From assembly GCA_027886175.1 (NCBI GenBank), contig JAJNNQ010000013.1, positions 6,963,501 through 7,027,500 on the forward strand: a stretch of 64,000 nt of DNA, read 5' to 3'. Shown piece after piece: positions 1 through 50,830 of the stretch (position 1 is its first letter; each line of letters opens with the position of its first letter). A program made the position numbers and the translations under genes. Source of the DNA: Phylloscopus collybita. Taxonomy: Eukaryota; Chordata; Aves; Passeriformes; Phylloscopidae. The notes below the pieces were generated by a model that was not told the origin of the DNA, searched no databases, and was given only the letters and a program-made list of their open reading frames with translations.

Positions 1-588
1 TTTTCATGAATATTTACACCAAACTTTTCAAGTCACTGATACAAAAATTGCTACACAAAGGAAGTTAATTTCCATTTCCTATTCATACCATACCCAGCTT
101 TGTTTTGTAAACAGTGAAGCAAAGCCTCAATGCCAATTCTGAGAATATGACACAAAAGACTTTAATTTCCAGGGGAGGGAAAGCAGGTATTTCTGAACAC
201 TCAGTATGGGGAGGAAAAGCAAAGAGGAAAATGCAAGTAATTATAACCACATTTAAGAATTGGATATGCAAGTCCTGGACTGACAAGAGCATTTGGTCTC
301 TGCATTCTAAATATTCTGACATTACAACACAGCCTTCTGGCCTTTTCCCTCAGGACCAATGCCCGTTTCTCCCTTTTCTCTTTACAAACCTTAGCAGTGA
401 AACACTAATTTTTGACATTTTCAGAGGTCTCCAGCAATGGTGCTCTTTTAGCTTCAGTTTCAAAACCAAGCCTTTTAATCACACAGTGCTTCAAAATCTC
501 CACCCCAATATCCAAATAACCAGTTTTATTTTTGTTCAAAAGAAGTGGGGCAAAATCTGTTCTTAAAATTAAACATATCCCTGCCATT

Positions 589-619
<31 letters not shown>
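589..619 (+). repeat. A-rich (AAAAC)n tract
   Basis: Short run of AAAAC units in KCNH1 intron 6. Confidence 0.8.
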
Positions 620-3600
620 AGCACTGTTTTTCAGCCAGAGTCCTACCAAAGCCAAAAAATAATAATGGTGTAGGAAGGACTTAATAGGTTAGAGTTTGGT
701 TAATTCTTAATTAAAAATTAAAAAGAGTCAAGGATTAGAAATACTTGGGGAAAGGAAAGAATCACAGAAGAGGAGTTCAAGAAATTGGATACGAAAAATG
801 GGAATACTAATAAAAATAAACAAAATCAAATTTTAAAAGTCTAAGGCAAAATACTTTTTTCAAATGTTCTCTTACCAAATTTCCCTTACGAGATTCACTA
901 AAATAAATTTTATTAAAAAAATTAAATGGGATTGAACTGTATCATTTGGGAGAAACTGGTTCTACCAAATTCTGTCCAGAGATAAAGATAATTAGGCTTT
1001 TTGTACAAAAAGAACTTGAATATTTACAAAAAAGATATACTTGATTTGGTTGCACTTTAATATCCAAACTACTCCTAGCACTCACCTGATTGCACTGCCA
1101 ATGAGATTCTAAAAGTTCAGGAAAAAAGCTCTATTAAAAAAAAATTATTTTTATTTCAGCATTAACAGTGTTCTCTGATTTCCTCACAGGAAGGATTTGT
1201 CTATCCTAAATGGATCAATATCAAGAGCAAGAACTGCACAGGGAAATGATTATGCATATAACTCTTAAAAATTTCTAAGAGAAAGAATTTCAGATGGTTA
1301 CAAACAACAGAAACTTAATAGACTGTTTCACAGATGATAAAGTAGGAAAAAAATCAGATAGTCCTGCAATACTTTAAATCAGTACTTTTTGGCACTAGAT
1401 TTAGCAAGTTATATTTTAATGCTCACTGAAATAGAGCTGCTGGATTGAAAAATTGACAATTTTAGATTACCACTCTTCAAAATAGAACTGCACTTTTAGA
1501 TTATTGTCCATTTTAATGCTCTTATCAGTGCAGATTATTTTTATGCTTTTATCATACAGATGGCTCCACGATGTCACGCAAAGGAGCCTGAACTCAATTT
1601 ACTTCTCTTGATGTGTGTCCCACCCTCTTGGTCTGCCAGTTTTGAGAGGCAGATGGAGAGACACCCAGAGACCCTTCTGCCCAAAGGAAACAGAAAAAAC
1701 TCAGTTCATAAGGAGCTAGAAATGGCACTGTGGGTCCCAAGCAGGCACCCCCAGATGCTCTGCTCTGGGATCACCATAAGGAATGTCTGTGTGGCAGCCA
1801 GGGAAGGGACAAGGCTAAGCAATATTCCATGGGGTTCTACCTGTGTCTGATTTACCCCAACACAGTTGCAACTACTGGTACACTATCCAATAGAAAACAT
1901 CCCTTGAGGCTATGTAAAAATAAACTTTAAAAAATCTGTTATATGGCCAGAATAGACACATTGTACATTTTTACTGTATTTTTTTTACAGAGAGAACTTG
2001 GATGCAGTGCTCACTTCAATATGCAGCACTTGGTCAAGTATGTCAGAAAATACTGAATTTCACACACACTTATATCTCAAATGTTTTGAAGCAACTGAAT
2101 GAGACCAAAAAAAATTCTGCTGCTGATACCTGTATATAGATGTTGATAAATATTTCATAGGTTGGCAGGTTTACTTTCATTGCCAGTGGTGGCTGCTGCA
2201 TAAAAAAGGAATAAAGTGTAGCCAGTCCCCTCCAAACCAAAGGGCAAGCTCAAGGCACTGAAACACTGAAGAAATAATTCCATAGCCACTGATTGAGCAG
2301 ACTTGAATGTCAAAAGCCCTTAAAATAATAAACACAACCACTTCTCCTCTCTCTCCTTCTACACATTCTTTGCAAAGACCTGTATCCCAAAAACCAGATC
2401 AGACCCAGGGGAAAGCAGTGCCCATATTTTATATTCAAAGAAAATGCTTCAGAAGTCTGTCCATTAAAGACTGCCAAAAGTAAATTTCCATATATAATTT
2501 GTCATTAATTAGACCTCTTCACTAAATACTGTGCACATTTACACAGGTTTTATTCTGTATTTTCTTGCTTTCTGCAAGATCTAATCTACTGTGAGTGCAC
2601 CCCTTGTCTCACACTGGTACCTCAGCCATGCAAGTAGCCTTCTTTCCAAATACAGGATCCAGGATATCCATGTTTTGGCTCTACCTCTCAATCAGACAGA
2701 TTAAGATTTGTGCTATTACCTCCACACCCAGAAAAAGAGACAGAGACACTGTGAAAACACAAGGGCTGTAAGCAGAGCAATTACTGTTACTTGTGTCATT
2801 ATGGTCCCCAAGAACAGTAACAGTGGACACGACAGAGAGAGATGCTGTACAGATAAAAACAGTTGCTGCTGTTCATTTGCCATGCAAAATTAAATTCAAC
2901 TCAATTAATTGAATAATAAAAGTCCACCTAGAAAAAAATCAAAATGCAAATTGTTTAAAGAACAGCCATAAAAAGTAACTGAGGCCACCCCACCTGCCCC
3001 CGTAAACACACGAGAAATAATTAATTTTCCATTCCAAACAAGATGCAGCATGAACAACTGCAGAAAACAACTAAAATGCTACATTCACCCCACCTCCTAC
3101 AGCTGCAGTAGCACAAGTACTTTAGTAATAGATTCAATCTACATGACAGTATTCACTTTTTAGGCCATTATTCACTTTCTACATGTACAGAAAGAAAATG
3201 CACTTAAGCCAAGCATTAAGATTTTTTTCTAGGCTCAAAAGCAGGATAATTTACTTCCTACTTACTACCTATTTTTAAAAAGATAAATATTCAATATTGG
3301 CACAAATCTTTCCTAAGTTTTCCAGCACTTTTCTCTCATATAGAACTGCTAAAGTTCAGGCTTCATCTCAATTAAAGGGAGATGCAGGAGACTAAAAGCT
3401 AACCATTAAAAGAAAGAGAATGAAACAGACGAAAAAAAATAAATTATTTATTCCAAAAGAGGAGGCAATGAACCAAATTTATCACGACTGTGAGACGAGA
3501 GCCACAGAAAGCACTGCCTTGTTTCTGACACTTCATTTGAAGTCAGCCATGCCACAACCTGGCTCTGCCTATCTGCAGTAACCTGGCAGCCCTGTCAGGT

Positions 3601-3965
3601 CACCATTAGGACTACACATTTCCGTCATTTGTCTCCTCTGATTTTCTTAATTAGGTCTGAGAACATGACCTTTCCTACAGATTGCCATACTTAGCAACCA
3701 AGAGATGAGATAGCGTTACGTGCACAGGTCAAAATCAATATCTAAGCCCTCTGGATACTGCTGTGGTTTTCAGCACTGAAGAAAACAGATCTCTAGACTC
3801 CTGAAGCTTATTTTAGTCAGACATCTGTGAGCTTGGTTAGAACTGGGGGAGAAACAGCAATAATTCATGTATAAGAAAACAGGGTGTGGGAAGGGATGGG
3901 AAGGCTGATTTTTCATTTGTAAAACTATGTCCACACTTGCCTTACATGCATACATGCACACTCAG

Positions 3966-4026
3966 AAAAAAAAAACCGAAAAACACAACCAAAAAAACCC
4001 CAACAAAAACTACAAAAACACCAGGA
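3966..4026 (+). repeat. A/C-rich low-complexity tract
   Basis: About 60 bases made almost only of A and C, with blocks such as AAAAAAACCCC. Similar tracts lie near 8175, 23598 and 42690. Confidence 0.75.
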
Positions 4027-5185
4027 AACAAACTCTATTTTCCTTTTACTTTGAGAGCAAGAACAAGAATAAAGATAACACATCAGTACCCTAAAGAAAT
4101 CCTACGTACTGAGGTAGCAAATAAAAAATCAACCCCAACAGATGACAAACTGTTTCCCAAAGCTTCTGATTCAAAGCAACAGCCAGTTCCAGAAGCTTTT
4201 TACTTATCTCAAAGAGGCAAAACACCCAAATAAGATTTAGTGTTACTGGCATCTAATACCTCTCCATCTTTCCAATTCTAATTCCATCCCTAATATGAAA
4301 TAGACTAACAGAGCAACCACTTAGCTACTCTAACAAATACCCTTTGTCATCTGATCTGACTTTCTGCCTCAGATCGATACAAGTATGCTGAATGGGGGGA
4401 GAAGAGTAACTGATCCCTGTCTCTGGACCAGGCCTCCCCTTATACACAGTGTAAGTCTTGCTCTAACAGCAGCTTTTTGAAATAATTCAGAATCTAATAT
4501 ATTCAATTAGCTCTCCTTCTTGGACAAAGGCTATCACCATACATTATCACCGAAAATGTAATTCAGCGTTTTAATTCCTTTAGCCTGATACAGATTGAAT
4601 AGCTTATGTAGACTACCATTCTCTCTTTAACAGAATGATAAGTCATGTCAGGCCTTTCAAGGCTACGAAGAAGTAGCCCTGAAATCAAATAACACCCTTA
4701 CTTATCTGTGACTTAGCAGAAAGACTAATCTGAACATTTGGAGTGCAGAAGAAGAGGACTCAGCTGCTGTCTTAACAGCCTCAGTAGAACCTACAGATTA
4801 GGTCAACACCAGGCAGGGACACAGCAACACATCCTGCTCTGGAATTCTCTTTTGGTAGGGGCTATACCCATCAGCAGACAGAGCAGATGCCTCTGAGCCA
4901 CCACGGTGTATGAGCCTGGGTAAGACCAGGGAAGGCAGCAGAATTAAAATAAACTCAACACCTGAAGCAGGCACACAGCACAGGAGAGAATTTAACCCCA
5001 AATGTCTTCCAAGGCAAAGAACTCTGCAGTGCCTGTATACATCAACACAATTTGGAAAACTGAGGATTTGGGGGGGAAAGACAGCCTGCCCCTTCACAGG
5101 GTAGGATAAAAATGGCATTTGATGGATAGCATGGAAGTTGGGTTTTTAAGGAAGGAAGAGATAGAAAAACTCATGTTTATTGGGG

Positions 5186-5230
5186 AAAAAAAAAAAAAAG
5201 GGGGGGGGGGGGCGGGGAGGAGGGGTGAGG
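5186..5230 (+). repeat. A14-G13 homopolymer junction and purine-rich tract
   Basis: Fourteen A are followed directly by thirteen G, then GGGG, GG and GGGG runs separated by single bases. Found in KCNH1 intron 6. Confidence 0.9.
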
Positions 5231-6290
5231 AGATGTGGAACAAAGCAGACAGAGAAGAGAAACACCCTCACTCGAATTCCCAAGAGACTCTGAAGGGCAA
5301 GTGCTTCTTTTGCCTACCTGGTTTATATCCTGGCTGTGCACTTTAGCCCAAGAAGCTGTTTTACATCATTTGCATTTCCCCAAGACACTCCTTCCACCTA
5401 CCTGTCTGCTAAGGAATAATTCCTGCCTGGCACAGCCCCCTGGGGCCATGCTGCAGAACACAGGCACTTACAGAAGTCAGACAAGCAGCCCTCCTCCTCC
5501 ACCACTGCTTCTCCTTTCCATTGCACTCCCCTTTTCCCACAGTTCAAGGCCACCCAGCTCCTTCTGAAGCTCCAAATACCACCTAGGAGCCACACCAAGG
5601 ACCTTCCTAGCCAGGCTCCAAGGGTTTCTGGCAGGTTATGGCCCCCAGCACACACCTCCCATGGGCTTTGCCCTGTTTCTCAGGGGCTTCTCACACAGGG
5701 ACACCCAACCAAGAAGACCTCCTTCATCATCACACCCCCAATCCAAGGCCCATGTTCCAGCCCCCCCCCTGCCCCACCCGGGCACAATAAATAACCCAAC
5801 TGCTTGATCCTTCCCCAGAAGCCCCAGTAGGTGTCACCCAGTCCACAGGGTCTCACTTATCGCCCCCTCCTTGCCTTCATCTCTCCAAGAACGGCAATTT
5901 CCCAACATTTCCTCTGTGCCTGGATCACCCTCCGTGACACGCAGCTTGGGGGTTCTTTGTTAAAGACATTACATAAAAAGTAGGTGATGACTACTTTAAA
6001 ATTTCAATCAGCCCCAGAAAATTATCCATTCATTACTACATTTAGCAATAGACTCACATGCAAAACACAGCACTGCCTCATTGGACAGACTCAAATAAGA
6101 GTGGTGAACTACAGTTTCAAACAGATTTCATATTACTCAGCTGTTTACACTTTAAAAATACTTTAAAAATTATATTTTCCAGTTTGCAACATTCATCTAA
6201 CCCAAAATCTTTCTTAATAGGTCCCAGTTTATTCCATAAAACTGTAAACGTGATAATTTATTCCCTTGTCCCTTTTTGCATGCAGTGGTT

Positions 6291-6320
6291 AAAAAAAAAA
6301 AAAAAAAAAAAAGAAAAAAA
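6291..6320 (+). repeat. A22 homopolymer
   Basis: Twenty-two A, a G and seven more A, in KCNH1 intron 6. No SINE body is recognised next to it. Confidence 0.85.
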
Positions 6321-8598
6321 GGAAGTTGCATGCTTTCCAGTGTAGCTACTTCAGTAATTCCTAGACAGCTAATTTGTATTAGCATGAGAGATTATTCCAC
6401 TAACAAGGTTTAAATTAATCTATTGCAAAAGTACTGCCTCAGAGAGTTGCCAACAATTTGACCAGCAACACATTCATTTTTTCCTCTCTCAACTCACTGA
6501 TTACTTTCCAGCTACACCACACTCACTTAGCACTAATTATCTTCATTTACTTCTATTATTCTGTATTGTATTTTTTTTTTTTCAGGGACTTTTTTATCAT
6601 CATAAATTTTGGCCTTTCAAAGCTGCACATCTTCTTTGCCTACATGCTAGCTTCTCTCCAACTCATTCACTTAAGTGAGCACTAGATTATTTCTATTGAA
6701 TACATCTTTCCTGATGACCTTTTACTGTGCATTTTTTTTTTCTCTTCTACTTCAACTAATAGAGTGATCCATGGTTCTCAATTTGGCATCAGCCAACAAT
6801 TGATCACAGTGCTCTGCTCAAACACATATAGCAATTACTACTACAAGCTCCCTATTTCAGAAATTTATATGGTGGTGACATGACTGGATTCCACTCCTGC
6901 CATGAGATGATTTCACAACATGATTTCACATGTAATAAGCTGAATTTTTTTCCAATATAAATTACATCTTATGGCATTATGGACGAAAACCACAGTGTAA
7001 AATTGCTCAAGCTGACACTGCAAAAATATGCTTTGGAATTCAAAGTCTTAAATTGCACTGTTCCTGGAAAAAATTGTGGAATTTTCTTTAAGCCTGGTTT
7101 TTGTTAAATTTATTGATTGATGTCTGAACACAAAAAGATAACATTATCCCCCAAAGTAGGTGGTATTTCCTTAAGTGACGAATAAAACTAATTACTGTAA
7201 AGAATTACTGACAAATGCTATTTTGATCATTCGAATTTAAAAGAGACTAACACCACATTTCAAAGGCTGTTTAAATTTTCGACCAATATTTTCTTTTCTT
7301 ACTCAGACTAAATTACAGCATGATGTATTCTCTTAACAATAGAAATTTCAAGCCTAAGATTAAGTTGATTCATCAATCAGTGGTATATTTTCTTCTGTTG
7401 AAATTCTGTCAGGTCAAGAAAAAAATTAGTATTTAACTGCATAATTAGCTTCCCATATATAAAAGCCAGGAGAAACATCCATAACTTTACTTTTATTTGG
7501 GTAACAAAAGAAATTTTTCTACAGCTATTCATTTCTTCATTTGTTGAATTCTGCTCATGTCTGAATATGAAATGCTACACTGTCTCTTTGAGCACAGCAC
7601 TTGAGATCAGTCTCTTATATAATTATATGGCCTTGAACAAAGACATTAATGTTTTTTCTTTCCTCTTCCATCTGTAGAATGTGGCTATTCATACTTAAGT
7701 GCCTCTTGAATTAATTGTAGTTATTAATAGTTGTATTGATTAATAGTTAATGAATTCAAATTATTTTTGTGGACAAAAATATTCTCAACCATGTGGAGAG
7801 GAAACTGGTATTTCGATTATATTGAAAAATGTGAATTGAAAATATACTAATGTTCCAAACTGCAACAAATCCAAAGAATTTTGAAATTGTCTGAAAACCA
7901 CAGAAGTTGTACTCAATTTTGTTTCAAGAAAATATTTTGTGTTATATCTTATAATGGAATAATGAAGTAGATAGCAAAACAAAAAGTTACTTCAAAATAG
8001 AAAAAAAAATTCCAATACCAATTTTTTTTCAATTGAGTATGTGCTTGCCAAAAACATTGATCAACTCTAGTTTCATCTATTACAATTAGTGGATCATTTT
8101 AAAGATGACAAAAATGGTTTCACTATTAATCTAGAGATAAGTCATGGGACAGCCCAAAAACTGCCCAGAACAAATAAAAAACCCCAAACCCTCAATACCC
8201 TATTATACAGTTTTTTGCTTATTCAGTGCTGCAGGTCCTGCATCCCTTGCAAATCAATTAGTCACCCTCACAGTAATTACAGCATTCTTAAGAACAAATT
8301 GACTTGTCAAGATAGTTCCTCCATGACATTCTCAGAGCCTTCAGTGCCTTTTTTTAACAGAAGATGACAGCAGACAGCAACACAAGGAAGCTTCCACCTG
8401 GCCCAGTCCCCCTTCATTATAAGGACTGCAACAGGATTCTGTTTTCTCCTGCTTAAAATCATGTATGGAAAACATCAGACCAGGAAAATAGCAATTCATA
8501 TTCTTCACCTCATTTTATCACCACTGTTGACACTGGATATCATTTCATCTCTAGCCTTTTTTTAAGAATATTCCCATTAGGACTTCCAGGAAAAATAG

Positions 8599-8622
8599 AT
8601 ATATATATGTACATATATATAT
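8599..8622. repeat. AT-rich palindromic microsatellite
   Basis: A perfect 24-bp palindrome of alternating AT steps around a central GTAC, about 50 bp outside the left arm of the intron 6 inverted repeat. Likely a simple-sequence palindrome. Confidence 0.8.
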
Positions 8623-8672
8623 TTCTGCAGCAGCCAATGCCAACTACTGACTCCAGTGCCATGGTTTCAAGG

Positions 8673-9923
8673 GATAGAGTGATGGAAGGAGTGACCATAT
8701 GTCAGTTTCTGACATTTAGACAGAAAGAGCAAAAATAATAAATAAAATTTTAAAATAAATTAAGCAAGAGATAAAAAAACCTACAAAAACCAACAAACCA
8801 GGAAGGAAATTTTAGCCTGTAATATTTAAATTTTCTGAATTCCTTTAAAATATGCCCATGTTACACTGTTAAAGTTTTCCCTCTAGCAAAATTAAAGTGA
8901 CACACAGATAACAGTTCAGTTATTTGCATGTTGAGCAGGGCAGCCTTGCACCTGACCTAATCCAGCTGCAAAATTACATGGTACATAATCCAGGGCAAGA
9001 GAGAGAGAAATTTAAAACAGCAAGAAAGGAAGGGAGTTGACCCACAAGGGAATGCTCTACACAATAGAAAAAAAATTATAAAAGGCAAAGATTTTCTGCT
9101 TTCAAGATTCCTTGAATGTGGTTTTTATTTTTTTCTTCTTTAACAAAAGGTTATCTTTCTCTCTTTCTCTCGACAGGCAGTTGTGGAAGCAGTGATCAGC
9201 ATATCCTGTCCCAAACCCCCTCCTGATATGCACTGTGTTATTCTGCTGGCAAAACCCCTCAGGTCCCATAAACCAGCCTGTGAGCCCTCAAAAGAAGCAT
9301 GGCAATTCACACCAGTGGAATCTCTGCTCTAATGATTCTGCAATGATTTATAGCAGCCAAATGTCAGAACCCACTATGGGAAATGCAGATGAACAGTCTT
9401 GAAAGGACAGCATCAAGAAAAAACCTGATTTTTTTTTTTTCCTTGGGCACAATAGTAGAATAACTAAAACTAACAGTGTTATACTGATTAAGGAGACTGT
9501 TGAAGAGCCAGGGGAAAACTGAAGTACCAATCAGCTTCTCATTGCTACAAGGCAGCACTGAGATGGACAACCTGCAGAAATACAAATTCACACAAGAATT
9601 TCTCTGCAGAACTGCTACCATGAGTCCAAAATCATCTGTGCTCAGTTCGAGGGCTGTCACAGCCACTGGTACAGACATTTTCCTCAGGGATGTTCTGCAG
9701 GTCACATCACCAGTCTAAAGTCAAAAGGTGCTCCTTCAGCAAAATCTTCACCTGGTTGCTTCTACCTGCCTTGGGTGAGAAAAGCTTTCTTTCTGGTTTG
9801 TTGGTTTTTGTAGGGGTTTTTTTGTCTCTTGCTTAGTTTGTTTTAAAATTTTATTTATTATTTTTACTCTTTCTGTCTAAATGTCAGAAACTGACATATG
9901 GCCACTCCTTCCATCACTGTATC
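8673..9923. repeat. Long inverted repeat, arms about 136 bp, enclosing about 975 bp
   Basis: The left arm 8673-8810 reappears as its reverse complement at 9784-9923. By eye there are about nine mismatches, nearly all transitions, and one 2-bp indel, so about 93% identity. The outer ends read GATAGAGTGATGGAAGG and, on the other strand, GATACAGTGATGGAAGG. The homology stops abruptly at both outer ends. I find no clear target-site duplication and no coding sequence between the arms. It could be a non-autonomous foldback DNA transposon, or two oppositely inserted copies of one repeat. Confidence 0.8.
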
Positions 9924-10364
9924 AGTGTCACAGCAAAGTAATATGTGAAAGCCCTGCAGAATAATCTGCAGTCTGGGTCTTTCATATGACAAACCAATAC
10001 TTAAGGACGGGTCTCACAAGGCTTTTTTGTTTGATCTAATTTGTGTTATTTCAGTCTGTAGGTTGATATAAAATGAAAACTTCTCTAGGGAATTAAGTAT
10101 CAAATAGCATCACATTTTTTCCACTGCATTTAATAGTTTGCCTATCTGCCCTCAAGTCATTGAGAAAACCACTTTATATTTTATAAAAAATAGTGTAATT
10201 TAAAAAAAAGCAACGGGGTTTTGTTTTGCCTATACTTCACTTGGCATAGTTTTCTTTTGATAGCTAGGCTGCCCTTTGTAACATGGGAATATTTTAAAGG
10301 AAGTCAGAAAATTTAAATTTTACAGGCTGAAATTTAAATACTAAGCCCTGATGAGGCAGGTATG

Positions 10365-10530
10365 TAAATCCCTCTCCTTCTCTGGAGGTATTCAAACCCA
10401 CCTGGGTGCAATCCTGTGCAGCCTGCTCTGGGTGAGTCTGCTTTAGCAGCTGGGTTGGACCAGATGATCTCCAGAGATCCCTTCCAAGCCCAGCCATCCT
10501 GTGATTCTGAGATTCTGCATCTCACAGCTT
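10365..10530 (+). mobile_element. CR1 LINE 3' end fragment
   Basis: Typical avian CR1 tail: CTGGAGGTATTCAAACCC, then CCTGTGCAGCCTGCTCTGGG, then GGTTGGACCAGATGATCTCC, ending in GTGATTCTGAGATTCTG, the degenerate octamer repeats that close CR1. 5'-truncated, non-coding. Confidence 0.85.
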
Positions 10531-11327
10531 TAGCACGTGCCAGAGATAAACTCATAACTGGTTGATGATTTTATAGTGTGTAAGCAGAAAGCAGGCTGCT
10601 GGAATCCTCTTTAAGGTTTTATTAAAAATTCATTAACTCTCTGAACTATTTAGGCACGGAACTTTAACTTATTTATCTTAGGAATATTTTCTTGGCTGAC
10701 TGATGCAAAAAACCACAAGCAGTTAAAAAATACTAGTTTTCTGGATTTAAGTGTCTAAATGTTAGTTCTTTTGCTGGATTGTGATGTATTCCCAGAGAAA
10801 TGAAGAACTAAGGAAGCATTTAGATTTCCAGATTTCTCCCTACCCTTCCATTTAATTATGAAATTACCAAACAAGCACCTGCTATTGTTTCACCTTCCTC
10901 TAAAAATACTGCTGCCAAACAATGCTGCACAGATCACCAGGTATCCATCCACACAGTGCTTTCTGGTGCTCTAAGACAATTCAGTGAGTCACTGCCTGCC
11001 TCTTTGCCACCTGCTATAGTGTACTAGAAGCAGCTGAGAAATGTGTATTTTACTTCTCAATCGCTCCTGTGAAGAATTGGCATTAGCAGAACTATCCTGA
11101 TCTACCAGTGAAAGCAAGCTCAGCCTGCCCTGAGAAACTGTCCTGACACACAGTTCAAACTATTCCTGGTAAGTCAGATGGAGCAGTTTTCCTCAGTGCT
11201 GTGCAAAGTTGTTGCTGTCTGCCTCTACCTGTCCTCCTGTGCCCTGAGGATGCAGAAAGAAGGCAATCAAACATGGATTTTTAACACCAAAAATTACAGC
11301 AGCCATTAAAGATGAGCCTTCTGGCTA

Positions 11328-48527
<37,200 letters not shown>

Positions 48528-50250
48528 TCACAAACTCTCGGCAGCCGCTTCTCTTGGCGGCGGCATGCACCCGGGTGGGTCGCCGCGAAGCTCCGGAGCC
48601 TTTGCTCGCCGCCCTCATCCCGGGTCGCGCTTCACGCTGCCCCTACGATGGTTTCTGTTGGAAGGCTACTTAGTGTTATGTGGTCAAACTGATTAACAGC
48701 CCCGTGGAAGCAGCGAGACAAACTGTTTAAGTGACCGGACTTTGACAGGTCTTGAACGCTTTGAGATATTTAACTGACATCAAGTTTTCATTCAGAGATT
48801 AATCGATTTTGTTCTTCCCCCCTACCAATCTAACAGCAAATGGAAAATACTCAGATCTTTTAGATTTAGCAGGTATATTTTTTCTTGCTGTCACTGGCAT
48901 TTGTTTGCTGTAATGCCTCATTAAGTGTAACACCTTCAGGCTCCGCAGCTCAAGGCACATCGGAGACATGAATGTTTCTCCATGTTCCTCGATAGCTTGA
49001 GGAAAAGCTATTTCTCACAGCCCAAGCAAATAAAGTATGGCAAACACGATGGCCTGTGGCACCTGGGATTTTAACCACTACCACCATTCCCACAGAATTC
49101 TGGCACTGCCCAGCTTGCTCTCTCCTGGGTAAGGCTTGGGCCAGGACCGCAGCAGAGCCAGGAACCACAGTCGGCTCCAGCACAGCCACGAACACGATCC
49201 GGTTCAGCCACACAGTGGTGGCCAAACGCTGACTGTGACACAACACTGCCTGAAAAATCTGATCTCCCTGCCACCAGCCTCCCACAGCAGTTTTAAGAGT
49301 GTGAGACTCAAGGGGTGAAGGCAGGTGACGGTTTCATTGCAGCAGGAGCTAGCATCAAGTAGATCAAGTCCCTGAGCATCCTGGTACCAGCAGACCCTCA
49401 CACAGAGGGGCCCCTAGAGCCCCCCTGGGCCAGCCCAGCTGCCAAGCAGGAATTAGCTGTGCCACAGAGCCTCTTTTAAACTGGTGATTATCTGTGTGCT
49501 GGGCACCTGCATTTGTTGCCAAAGAGAGGCAGTTTAGGAGAAAAAAAAATAATCAAGTGCTTGAAGCTGCAAAACAACCACTAACTCTCCCTGAAATGCT
49601 GGGGTTTTAAAGAGCCCAGAGAAGCATTTATTTGCATCTTTCCACATCTAAGTATCCCTAACAACCATCCATACAAAGACCTCAGCTTATTTAGTTCCTG
49701 CTAGCTTCAGCAGCACAGGCCAAACCTGAAGAGATTCTAAACTTTCTGACAAAATTGTAAATGTAGCCATTGGCACTGAATTTACACAACTGCTAACAAC
49801 CAAGAGTGAGGTTTGGAAAACTGGGATGCAGAGCAGTCTTTCATTATTCCTCAAAGCCACTGTGCCAGAGGAATAAGTGCACGCTATATCTTAGCTTCTG
49901 CTGGGCTCTGCAGGAATATCTGTGACTTAGGAGACACCTGGCAGCTGACGTACATCACAGGAATTTTGAGGCCTTTAAAGGAAAAAGGTTTTAAACTGAA
50001 TCAGCAAGTACACAGAAGTGGGAACAAGGTGACTGACATAAGAGTAAGAAACTGAAGACTTTTTTCCTGAAACTCCATGAAGTGTGGGCTGGCTGCAGTT
50101 TATGTTGCATTGTGAGGTCCAGTCTCTGATTACATCATTTTTCAGTGTCATGTTAAATCCTACAAGTTTCATGTCAAAGGTACTATTTTATCTACACTGG
50201 TTTTACATCTACCCTGTCACATTGCAAATGACTAAAATGCTATAGCAAAG

Positions 50251-50830
50251 TGTGGTGGGTTGACCTTGGCTGGATGCCATGTGCCCATCAAGCTGCTCTA
50301 TCACTCCCCTCCTTAGCAAAATAAGATGGAAAAACACCCTTGTAGGTCAAGAGAAGGCAGGTTACTAAAGCAAAAGAAAAATGTGTACACACAAGCAAAG
50401 GAAAAAACAAAAGATTTTATTATTTATTTCCCATCAGTAAGTGATGTCTTGCCACTTCCCAGGAGGTGTGGCTTCAGTACACACAGTGGTTGCTCCAGAG
50501 GATAAACACTGTAAATAACAAATGTCCCCCCTCCACTCTCCTCCTTAGCTTCTGCATCTGAGCAGGCATCACATGGTATGAAATATCCCTCTGGTTAGTG
50601 GGCCAGCTGTCCTGGTTATGTCCCCTCCCAAGATTTTGCCCAGCCTCCACTCTCCTGGTGAGGGGAAGATGATGGAGTGACAGCGCTGATGCTGTGCCAG
50701 TGCTGCTCAGCAGCAGCCAAAACGCCGGTGTCCTATGGGCATCTTCATAGCTGCCAGTGCACAGCACAGCTCTGGGGGCTGCTCTGGGGAAAATGAACTC
50801 CACCTCTGCTAGACCAAATAACAAATGTAA
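50251..50830. mobile_element. Avian ERVL-type LTR (solo, diverged)
   Basis: Begins TGTGGTGGGTTGACCTTGGC, then TCTATCACTCCCCTCCT, and contains ATGGTATGAAATATCCCTC, CCAGCTGTCCTGGTTATGTC and GTGCTGCTCAGCAGCAGCC. These words are, from memory, hallmarks of a very common bird ERVL-family LTR. The AATAAATAATAAAA on the minus strand near 50418 suggests minus orientation. The right end is eroded and no internal gag, pol or env is present. No target-site duplication is clear. Confidence 0.8.

Noticed and set aside
114..566. 150-codon plus-strand frame in KCNH1 intron 6
   Set aside because: No recognised homology, no splice or promoter context; a length that can arise by chance in 64 kb read in six frames.
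8601..8620. AT palindrome as a terminal part of the inverted-repeat element
   Set aside because: It lies outside the left arm and has no counterpart beyond the right arm at 9923.
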